From contig JAYYYF010000020.1 of assembly GCA_036340635.1 (NCBI GenBank), forward strand, positions 1-12,880: 12,880 nucleotides of DNA. Direction: 5' to 3'. The stretch comes from GCA-002728855 sp036340635 (lineage in GTDB: Bacteria > Bacteroidota > Bacteroidia > Flavobacteriales > Flavobacteriaceae). The position numbers and the translations under genes were made by a program. The notes under the pieces are model-generated. The model searched no databases and was not told the origin of the DNA. It saw nothing but the letters and a program-made list of their open reading frames with translations. The stretch's first letter is position 1; each line of letters begins with the position of its first letter. This document shows, piece after piece, positions 6,496 to 12,109 of this stretch.

Positions 6496-7554
6496 ATGAA
6501 ACGTCCATTTATTATACTATTTCTTTTTTTACTTTTCTCATGTGAAGAAGGGCAAAAGAATAAATTAATTTATCCTGGAGAAGAGAATTTTAAATCAATC
6601 AAACAGATAACTTATGGAGGTGACAACGCAGAAGCTTATTGGAGTTTTGATGATGAAAAAATAATTTTCCAGTCCAGTAGCAATAAATGGGGAGTAAATT
6701 GTGATCAAATGTTTTTGATGGAAAATGAAGAAACTTTTGAATTTAAAGTTCCTAAAATGATAAGCACTGGTAAGGGAAGAACAACATGTTCTTATTTTTT
6801 ACCTGACAACAAACATTTTATATATGCTTCTACTCATCTGCAGGACGAAAAATGTCCTGACACTCCTTTGAGAAGGGAAGGCAGATATGTATGGCCAGTT
6901 TATAGTTCTTATGACATTTTTATGGCAGATTTGAATGGAAAGATTGTTAAACAAATTACCAATGAGAAAGGTTATGATGCAGAGGCAACAGTATCTCCAC
7001 TAGGAGATAAAATTGTTTTTACATCTGCAAGAACGGGAGATTTAGAGTTATTTACTATGGATATTGATGGATCAAATGTAAAACAAATTACCTATGAATT
7101 GGGATATGACGGAGGGGCTTTTTTCTCTCCAGATGGATCTAAAATAATTTTTAGAGCCTCTAGACCTAAAGGAGAAGAAGAAATTAAAGAATATAAGTCT
7201 TTACTTAGTGATGGGTTAGTTCAGCCAACTGAAATGGAATTATTTATATGTGATTCTGACGGGAAAAATTTGAAACAATTGACTTTTCTTGGGAATGCTA
7301 ATTGGAGTCCATTTTTTCATCCATCAGGTCAAAAGGTACTTTTTTCTTCAAATTATGAAGCTGAATTAGGGTTCCCATTTAACCTATACATGATTGATAT
7401 AGATGGAAAAAATTTAAAAAGGATTAGCTATGGTGAAACTTTTGATTCTTTCCCTGTTTTTTCTAATGATGGGAAAAAATTGCTTTTTTCCTCTAACCGT
7501 AATAATGGAGGGACAAGAGAAACAAATATATTTATTGCAGAATGGGTAGATTAG
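6496..7554 (+). CDS. TolB/PD40-type beta-propeller lipoprotein
   Basis: A 352-residue lipoprotein with lipobox LFSC (Cys16) followed by EEG. The mature part is built of repeated PD40 (WD40-like) blades. Clear blade cores are AYWSFDDEKIIFQSS, EATVSPLGDKIVFTSARTG, GAFFSPDGSKIIFRASRP, PFFHPSGQKVLFSSN and FPVFSNDGKKLLFSSNRN. Each is followed by a strand with the pattern I/L-F/Y-M-x-D-I-D-G-x-N-x-K-Q/R-I-T/S. This suggests a six-bladed propeller like that of TolB. Such proteins usually mediate protein contacts at the envelope and no enzymatic residues are evident. Four extra cysteines lie in the N-terminal half (NCDQ, TTCS, EKCP) and at FICD, and could form disulfides after export. The gene is divergent from the M28 peptidase, with which it may share control. 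The partner is unknown. Confidence 0.85.
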   Translation: MKRPFIILFLFLLFSCEEGQKNKLIYPGEENFKSIKQITYGGDNAEAYWSFDDEKIIFQSSSNKWGVNCDQMFLMENEETFEFKVPKMISTGKGRTTCSYFLPDNKHFIYASTHLQDEKCPDTPLRREGRYVWPVYSSYDIFMADLNGKIVKQITNEKGYDAEATVSPLGDKIVFTSARTGDLELFTMDIDGSNVKQITYELGYDGGAFFSPDGSKIIFRASRPKGEEEIKEYKSLLSDGLVQPTEMELFICDSDGKNLKQLTFLGNANWSPFFHPSGQKVLFSSNYEAELGFPFNLYMIDIDGKNLKRISYGETFDSFPVFSNDGKKLLFSSNRNNGGTRETNIFIAEWVD

Positions 7555-7573
7555 TTATTAACAATAGATTTAT

Positions 7574-7581
7574 TAAATTTG
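7574..7581 (+). promoter_or_regulatory. TAnnTTTG element ahead of the structured RNA
   Basis: TAAATTTG matches TAnnTTTG, with TTA (7551-7553, near TTG) 20 bp upstream. It would start transcription around 7587-7590, just before the first hairpin at 7593. Confidence 0.4.
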
Positions 7582-7587
7582 CATCAG

Positions 7588-7702
7588 TATAAGGTGTCTT
7601 GAAAATTTTCAGGCATCTAATTTAAGAAGTTGTGTGTTGTAACCCAGTTTAGACTGGTGTGCAACTAATGAGAAGCTTTCCATTTAAATGGAGAGCTTTT
7701 TT
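7588..7702 (+). ncRNA. candidate three-hairpin small RNA or attenuator leader
   Basis: No protein is coded between 7555 and 7747. Three hairpins follow one another. Hairpin 1 (7593-7617): GGTGTC and TGAAAA pair with TTTTCA and GGCATC, with one bulged base and two G-U pairs. Hairpin 2: CCAGT (7644-7648) with ACTGG (7653-7657), enclosed by GTTG (7629-7632) and CAAC (7662-7665). Hairpin 3 is the terminator at 7673-7702. With the promoter-like box at 7574-7581 this makes a self-contained unit of about 115 nt. It could be a free small RNA, a long 3' UTR of the propeller gene, or a leader controlling the sulfatase 45 bp downstream. It does not match a riboswitch or RNA class I recognise; the flavobacterial Flavo-1 motif should be tested. 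Confidence 0.45.
7673..7702 (+). terminator. strong intrinsic terminator
   Basis: AAGCTTTCCATTT (7673-7685) pairs with AAATGGAGAGCTT (7686-7698) over 13 positions, including one G-U pair, and runs directly into T at 7697-7702. It ends transcription of the propeller gene and/or the candidate RNA before the sulfatase. Confidence 0.85.
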
Positions 7703-7747
7703 GTTGACATAATTTGTATCTTGACAAAGCATAGTTAAACATCTGAC

Positions 7748-9214
7748 ATGAAAAATACTGTTCTGATATTTGTCTTTTTAATCTTTTGTTTTTGCAATAA
7801 TACCAAAGAACATAAAGCTGCTAATAAAGATCCAAATATAGTCTTGATATTTATGGATGATCTGGGGTATGGTGATTTAACAAATTTTGGAGCAGTAGAT
7901 TATCAAATGCCCAATCTTGATAAACTAGCCAATCAAGGGATGACCTTCACAAATTTTTATTCTGCTCAGGCAGTTTGTAGCGCTTCAAGAGCTGGTTTAT
8001 TGACAGGATGTTACCCTAACAGAATTGGAATCAGTGGAGCTTTGTTTCCACAGTCTAAGATAGGTCTAAACAAAGATGAAGTAACCATTGCAGAATTACT
8101 TAAAGAGAAAGGTTATTCTACTGCAATTTTTGGCAAGTGGCATCTAGGGCATCAAGAAAAATTTCTTCCCCTCAACCACGGATTTGACACATACCTTGGG
8201 ATACCATATTCTAATGACATGTGGCCTGTTGATTATGATGGAAATCAAATTTTAGATGAATCTAATTGGAAGAAAAAAAATTATCCTCAGCTTCCTCTAA
8301 TTAAAGATTTTAAAAAGATTGATGAAATTAGAGATTTAAAGGGTCAGGCTAAATTAACTACTTTATATACTGAAGAATCAGTTGAATTTATAAACAAAAA
8401 CTCTGACAAACCTTTCTTTTTATATGTGCCACATTCTATGCCTCATGTTCCAATAGCTGTTTCAGAAAAATTTGAAGGCAAAAGTAAGCAAGGTCTATAT
8501 GGTGATTTAATGATGGAAATAGATTGGTCTGTTGGTGAAATTATCAAAACATTAAAAGAAAACAATATTGAGGACAATACCCTTGTCGTTTTCACCAGTG
8601 ATAATGGCCCTTGGTTAAATTATGGAAATCATGCTGGTTCTTCTGGTGGATTAAGAGAAGGTAAAGGTACTAGTTTTGAAGGGGGGCAAAGAGTACCAAC
8701 GATAATGAAGTGGCCCAATACCATTACTCCGGGAAGCATATCTAATAAAATGGCATCCACGATTGACCTTTTTCCAACCATTGCTAATTTGGTTTCTGGG
8801 AAATTGCCAGAACATAAAATTGACGGGGTTGACATTACATCAATCTTAAGGGGTGAAAAAGAATCTAATCCAAGAAATCATTTTTACTATTATTATGGGA
8901 AAAATAATCTTGAAGCTGTGAGAAAAGATAACTGGAAGCTTGTTCTTCCTCATAAAAGCAGGTCTTATAAAAATGTTTTGCCCGGCAATGATGGGCATCC
9001 GGGGCCTTATTCTCAAATTCAAGTTGAATATTCTTTGTATGATCTGCGCAGAGATCCTGGTGAAGAATATGATGTGAAAGATCTTTATCCTAAAGTTGTT
9101 GATGAGTTAGAAAAATTAGTTGAGAAAGCAAGAGAAGATTTAGGTGATAACTTAACTGGGAGAGTTGGAAAAAATAATAGAGAACCTGGATCTGTTGATT
9201 TAAATGTAGATTAA
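7748..9214 (+). CDS. S1-family sulfatase (formylglycine-dependent)
   Basis: A 488-residue exported sulfatase. The N-terminus is hydrophobic and ends LIFCFCNN. Either Cys14 or Cys16 could be lipidated, but both have Phe at -1, so a lipoprotein call is weak. Metal-binding D37-D38 lies in FMDDLGYGD. The nucleophile motif is C77-S-A-S-R81 followed by AGLLTG, where Cys77 must be oxidised to formylglycine. The Pro of the usual CxPSR is Ala, a variant known in bacterial S1 sulfatases. Further active-site elements are GKWHLGH (129-135), His229/His233 (PHSMPHVP), TSDNGPW (283-289) and the Lys/Glu-rich loop GLREGKGTSFEGG (301-313). The C-terminal SLYDLRRDPGEEYDV is the usual S1 tail. It probably removes sulfate from a sulfated polysaccharide or glycan; the substrate is unknown. 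It converges on an FGE-like gene. Confidence 0.93.
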   Translation: MKNTVLIFVFLIFCFCNNTKEHKAANKDPNIVLIFMDDLGYGDLTNFGAVDYQMPNLDKLANQGMTFTNFYSAQAVCSASRAGLLTGCYPNRIGISGALFPQSKIGLNKDEVTIAELLKEKGYSTAIFGKWHLGHQEKFLPLNHGFDTYLGIPYSNDMWPVDYDGNQILDESNWKKKNYPQLPLIKDFKKIDEIRDLKGQAKLTTLYTEESVEFINKNSDKPFFLYVPHSMPHVPIAVSEKFEGKSKQGLYGDLMMEIDWSVGEIIKTLKENNIEDNTLVVFTSDNGPWLNYGNHAGSSGGLREGKGTSFEGGQRVPTIMKWPNTITPGSISNKMASTIDLFPTIANLVSGKLPEHKIDGVDITSILRGEKESNPRNHFYYYYGKNNLEAVRKDNWKLVLPHKSRSYKNVLPGNDGHPGPYSQIQVEYSLYDLRRDPGEEYDVKDLYPKVVDELEKLVEKAREDLGDNLTGRVGKNNREPGSVDLNVD

Positions 9215-9216
9215 CC

Positions 9217-9792
9217 CTACTGAGTTAATACGCTGAATCCAATATGGATGTTTCCTGTTTCTTTATCTACGTATAGTTCTCTGTCTTTTTGGGTTCCATG
9301 ACAGGTGTCTCTTGAGCAAAAGAGGGATCCTCCAGCTAGTCTTACTTTATCTGAATTTATAGTTTCTGTTATATCCCAAACGTTTCCTACAACATTTACT
9401 TTTTCAACAGGGGATATGGGGTATTTGTTATCAGAGACTATTACTCTTTTGTCATTGGAGACTAAGACCCAATATTGTTCGTAGGTTGGAAGGCTAACTC
9501 CAGCCCACTTGCAATACTCAACAGCATCCTTATAGCTAACCTGAGTGACTGGCAGACTATCTATTGAAGGATTTTCCCCATCAGGTTTTAACCAATTGGC
9601 ACCATCAACAATTTCAAAGTCAAAAACATTTATTTGAACAATTGACCAGCCATACTTTTCTGCATCTGTTTGATAACCTGTTGCATTAACAAATTCTTTA
9701 AATTCTTTAACAGATACGGGTTTTAAGTGATTTTGGTCAATTTTTGAGCAGTAAATTAAGCTGAAGAAAAACAGCAGATAAACTTTTTTCAT
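9217..9792 (-). CDS. miniature FGE-sulfatase-domain protein, probably exported
   Basis: A 191-residue protein with the order of motifs of formylglycine-generating enzymes: FKEFVNATGYQTDAEKYGWS (31-50), ANWLKPDG (65-72), PVTQVSYKDAVEYCKWAG (81-98), LPTYEQYW (101-108), VVGNVWDIT (134-142), LAGGSLFCSRDTC (152-164) and NIHIGF (181-186). Cys159 and Cys164 match the C-x4-C pair that binds Cu(I) in aerobic FGE, which turns the sulfatase Cys into formylglycine. Typical FGEs are near 300 residues. Here the first beta strand with its G-x-F-x-M-G motif is absent, and most of the section between LPT and GNVW is deleted. The Arg-rich stretch after the second Cys is also lost. The hydrophobic N-terminus with LIYCSK suggests export, perhaps as a lipoprotein, though Tyr at -1 is unusual. 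It could be active, a chaperone or a degenerate relative. Its stop lies 2 bp from the sulfatase stop. Confidence 0.8.
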   Translation of the reverse strand: MKKVYLLFFFSLIYCSKIDQNHLKPVSVKEFKEFVNATGYQTDAEKYGWSIVQINVFDFEIVDGANWLKPDGENPSIDSLPVTQVSYKDAVEYCKWAGVSLPTYEQYWVLVSNDKRVIVSDNKYPISPVEKVNVVGNVWDITETINSDKVRLAGGSLFCSRDTCHGTQKDRELYVDKETGNIHIGFSVLTQ

Positions 9793-9871
9793 TAAGTTTT
9801 AAATAATAATTGATTCAAAAGTTAAAAAATATTTGTCAAAACCATTTATCCTTTTGACCTTTGTTGTTTAA

Positions 9872-10735
9872 ATGAAGACATTAAATCAGTTACTTGATGT
9901 ATTTACTTTAAAACAGATTGAAGAAAATCGTTTTGAAGGAAAGAATTATCAAACTCCCTGGGGGCGAGTTTTTGGAGGACAGGTACTTGCTCAGGCTTTG
10001 CATGCGGCATATAGGACCGTTCCAAAAGATAGGTTTGCAAATTCTATGCATGGATATTTTATTTTGGGAGGGAATTTAGACATTCCAATTACCTATGAAG
10101 TTGATATTATAAGAAATGGAAACAGTTTTACAACCCGTAGAGTTGTGGCTTTTCAAGAGGGCAGAGCAATATTTAACATGTCGGCTTCTTTTCAATTAAA
10201 ACAAAAAGGCGTTGAGCATCAGATACCAATGCCAAACCTGATTCCTCCTCAAAAGTTAATTAGTGATCTTGAACAACTTGAGGAAATGCAGGAAATAGAT
10301 CCTGATCGATACAATAGATTTAAAAAAGTCAAACCCGAAGTGATTGAATTTAGGCCTGTAGAAAAACTTAATTTGATCAAGGAAGTTGATTCACCGCCGG
10401 AGAGTAATTTTTGGTTTCGATCAAGGGAAAAAACTAACTTTGGGATAGACCTGCATCACCAGCTTTTAGCATATATTTCAGACTTTTGGCTTTTGCGTAC
10501 AGCTTCTTTGCCGCATAGAAAAAAGTTAAGTAAAACAAAGACTTTTTTTGCCAGCATTGATCATGCCATCTGGTTTCATCGGGATTTTAAAATGGAAGAT
10601 TGGCACTTATATTCTATGCAGAGCCCAAGTGCTTCAAATTCGAGAGGTTTTTCGAGGGGATCTATTTTTAATAAAGATGGTGTTTTAGTTGCTTCAACAG
10701 CTCAAGAAGGATTGATGAGACAGATCTCTAAATAG
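9872..10735 (+). CDS. tesB: acyl-CoA thioesterase II
   Basis: A 287-residue cytoplasmic double-hotdog thioesterase, almost the same length as E. coli TesB (286), that hydrolyses acyl-CoA to free acid and CoA. The N-terminal hotdog has GRVFGGQVLAQAL (31-43), MHGYFILGG (59-67) and SFTTRRVVAFQEGRAIFNM. The C-terminal hotdog has HHQLLAYISDFWLL (195-208), FFASIDHAIWFHR (225-237), SPSASNSRGFSRG and STAQEGLMR (275-283). The E. coli catalytic trio Asp204, Thr228 and Gln278 falls at exactly the same numbers here as Asp204, Ser228 and Gln278. Thr to Ser keeps the hydroxyl. The ATG is 79 bp from the divergent FGE-like start, and no functional link between the two is evident. The gene ends at a hairpin shared with the convergent NTF2-like gene. 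Confidence 0.95.
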   Translation: MKTLNQLLDVFTLKQIEENRFEGKNYQTPWGRVFGGQVLAQALHAAYRTVPKDRFANSMHGYFILGGNLDIPITYEVDIIRNGNSFTTRRVVAFQEGRAIFNMSASFQLKQKGVEHQIPMPNLIPPQKLISDLEQLEEMQEIDPDRYNRFKKVKPEVIEFRPVEKLNLIKEVDSPPESNFWFRSREKTNFGIDLHHQLLAYISDFWLLRTASLPHRKKLSKTKTFFASIDHAIWFHRDFKMEDWHLYSMQSPSASNSRGFSRGSIFNKDGVLVASTAQEGLMRQISK

Positions 10736-10757
10736 GATCAATTTTAATAAATGATAT

Positions 10758-10790
10758 AAAAAAACCCCAACTAAAAACTTAGTGGGGTTT
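10758..10790 (-). terminator. bidirectional intrinsic terminator between tesB and the NTF2-like gene
   Basis: AAACCCCA (10762-10769) pairs with TGGGGTTT (10783-10790), and CTAA (10771-10774) with TTAG (10779-10782), with one bulged A and a 4-nt loop. On the minus strand the stem is followed by seven U (complement of 10758-10764), so it serves chiefly the gene ending at 10811. On the plus strand it has only UUU but can also stop tesB transcripts. Confidence 0.85.
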
Positions 10791-10810
10791 AAATATTAGC
10801 CCTTTAAATA

Positions 10811-11401
10811 TTATTTATTTGCTATGTGATTTTCAATCTGTGCTTGCATTCCACTGATGTCCATCCAATCAGAGATGCCGGCAATTTTGCCATCAGAATT
10901 AAAGCCAAATAATCCATAGTATTTGTTATAAACCTTAGCTCCTGATTCGGTATGAATTCCTGACCAAGTCCCATAAATTCTCATTTGAACTGGACTGGTT
11001 GTGGCCATATTTCCAGAAGAGTAATGTGATCCAGCCCAATAAGCAGGGGCATTTGGATTAATTAATCCTTCTCCTTCAGTAAAAGTTACATCATCAAATT
11101 GATCAAAATATTGTTGTATTTGTGCTTTTAGGTCGTCATATCCAAGAAGCTTGTTTCCATTGTACCAAGCGGGACTCCACTTTAATGAATCAGCCATGGT
11201 ACCCATCAACATGTCAATATTTTCCTCCTTAAAAGCTTTTTGAAAAGTATTATGAGTTCGTATTTGTTCTCTAAATGTTCTTTTGTCTTCATCTGAAGGC
11301 ACTGCAGGAGGCACAGGAGGAGATGGTTCTTTATTTTCTATATTTAAACAAGAAGTAAAAACCAATCCGACCATTGTCAATATTGTTATTAATTTTTTCA
11401 T
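10811..11401 (-). CDS. NTF2/SnoaL-like domain lipoprotein
   Basis: The ATG at 11399-11401 gives 196 residues. The in-frame TTG at 11428 lies in the promoter box and is rejected. A signal sequence ends in lipobox FTSC (Cys18), followed by a Pro-rich linker (SPPVPPAVP, 27-35). The mature domain (about 40-190) starts with a long amphipathic helix (RTFREQIRTHNTFQKAFKEENIDML, with N51-Y/F patterning) and continues with WSPAWYNGNKLLGYDDLKAQI, MRIYGTWSGIHTESG and YNKYYGLFGFNSDGKIAGISDW. This is the alpha-plus-beta cone layout of the NTF2/SnoaL superfamily, which contains both enzymes and binding proteins. No catalytic residues can be assigned, and the ligand is unknown. Its own promoter and terminator make it monocistronic. 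Confidence 0.8.
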   Translation of the reverse strand: MKKLITILTMVGLVFTSCLNIENKEPSPPVPPAVPSDEDKRTFREQIRTHNTFQKAFKEENIDMLMGTMADSLKWSPAWYNGNKLLGYDDLKAQIQQYFDQFDDVTFTEGEGLINPNAPAYWAGSHYSSGNMATTSPVQMRIYGTWSGIHTESGAKVYNKYYGLFGFNSDGKIAGISDWMDISGMQAQIENHIANK

Positions 11402-11425
11402 TATTAATTTTTTGTGATTAGTTCT

Positions 11426-11433
11426 CAAATTTA
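11426..11433 (-). promoter_or_regulatory. TAnnTTTG element for the NTF2-like gene
   Basis: On the minus strand TAAATTTG (11433-11426) matches TAnnTTTG and ends 24 bp before the ATG at 11401, giving a leader of about 15-20 nt. A clear TTG at -33 is not seen. The box supports the ATG over the upstream TTG start. Confidence 0.45.
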
Positions 11434-11761
11434 CAATTTTATTTTCTTGATCATAAGAATCATATTTAGCTATTTTTCGATTTCGATTCTGTCTTTTTCA
11501 ACTTTTTATTATTAAAAAACGACTTTTAGTTATTAACAAAAACTCAAAAAAAACACTTTTATAACTCTTTCTTACTACTGCATCACTACTGCATTTTAAA
11601 AATAACTCTATTATAATACTTTATAAACTCTTTTTTACTACTCTATTACTACTGCATTTATTTTTTATTGATTTTTATCTTACCCCTTATAGTTATTAAC
11701 ACTTCATGTTAATTAAATATACTTTTTTGTTTACAACAAGATTTATAAAGGAATTAATTTT
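11434..11761 (+). promoter_or_regulatory. AT-rich non-coding regulatory region upstream of the HTH/surface-protein pair
   Basis: About 330 bp without a credible gene on either strand. It contains T- and A-runs, two pairs of an 11-bp repeat (11572-11594 and 11636-11657), two copies of TAGTTATTAACA (11527-11538 and 11690-11701) flanking those repeats, and AAAGGA (11747-11752), a good ribosome-binding site 9 nt before ATG 11762. No exact TAnnTTTG box is obvious; ATACTTTTTTG near 11719 is the nearest approach. The repeat content suggests binding sites for a regulator of the downstream genes. Confidence 0.45.
11572..11657. repeat. two pairs of an 11-bp tandem repeat (TTACTACTGCA type)
   Basis: Copies are TTACTACTGCA, TCACTACTGCA (together covering 11573-11594), TTACTACTCTA and TTACTACTGCA (together within 11636-11657). 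ACTACTGCAT itself is exact at 11574-11583, 11585-11594 and 11648-11657. Each pair is preceded by a related ATAACTCTTT or ATAAACTCTTT sequence (from 11561 and from 11623), so a block of about 38 bp seems to have been duplicated. The 11-bp period is about one helical turn. Confidence 0.75.
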
Positions 11762-11815
11762 ATGAGCAGTAATATCGACGTCGAATTTCTTTTCTTTTTT
11801 TCACCTCTTTTTTGA
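11762..11815 (+). CDS. 17-codon leader frame, or 5' part of an interrupted HTH gene
   Basis: ATG at 11762 follows AAAGGA by 9 nt and encodes MSSNIDVEFLFFFSPLF, then TGA at 11813-11815. The next codon in the same frame is the GTG taken as the start of the HTH protein. CACCTC (11802-11807), identical to the anti-Shine-Dalgarno core, lies just before the stop. It may be a short hydrophobic leader peptide that couples translation to the HTH gene (TGA-GTG junction), the N-terminus of a longer HTH protein broken by a nonsense change, or a sequencing error. The sequence alone cannot decide. Confidence 0.4.
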   Translation: MSSNIDVEFLFFFSPLF

Positions 11816-12094
11816 GTGTGTAAAAAAAAAACTCGCTTGCTCAAGAACAGTTTTCAAGAAAAATTTATACTAGCCTATCCGGACTTTAACAAGAAGTTAC
11901 TTTCCCTTCACCCGGATTTGACCCCTTCAGAGCTGAAGATTTGCCTGTTTTTAAAAATGAATTTCAATACAAATGAAATTTGTGTTTTAACAAATCAGAA
12001 ACTCAGGACAGTTGAAAACAAAAGGTATAGATTAAGAAAGAAGCTAGGGCTTAGACCAAACGAGAGTTTAACCAATTATATAATTCAGATTTAA
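11816..12094 (+). CDS. stand-alone LuxR/GerE-type helix-turn-helix protein
   Basis: Ninety-two residues from a GTG with no Shine-Dalgarno of its own. Residues about 30-92 form a GerE-type HTH: LHPDLTPSELKICLFLKMNF, then NTNEICVLTNQKLRTVENKRYR as the recognition region, then RLRKKLGLRPNESLTNYII. This is the version usual in Bacteroidota, with the hPDLTpsElk and VE-x-x-RYRLRKKLgL signatures. It is normally fused to TPR, coiled-coil or receiver domains; here only about 30 basic residues precede it and no sensor is present, unless translation begins at the interrupted ATG at 11762. The initiation codon is therefore uncertain. The surface-protein gene begins 15 bp after its stop, so it probably controls or accompanies that gene, perhaps through the upstream repeats. 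Confidence 0.75.
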   Translation: MCKKKTRLLKNSFQEKFILAYPDFNKKLLSLHPDLTPSELKICLFLKMNFNTNEICVLTNQKLRTVENKRYRLRKKLGLRPNESLTNYIIQI

Positions 12095-12109
12095 TGATAA
12101 TTGTTTTAA

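Noticed and set aside
7555..7747. Known riboswitch or SRP/6S RNA in the structured gap
   Set aside because: I could not find the conserved core bases of the SAM, TPP, cobalamin, fluoride, SRP or 6S classes, so only a generic structured RNA is claimed.
8629..8835. Minus-strand open frame inside the sulfatase
   Set aside because: It is a shadow of the conserved GLREGKGTSFEGG region.
11561..11660. CRISPR array or plasmid-type iterons
   Set aside because: Repeat units are only 11 bp, there are four imperfect copies, and no spacers of regular length, Cas genes or replication gene are present.
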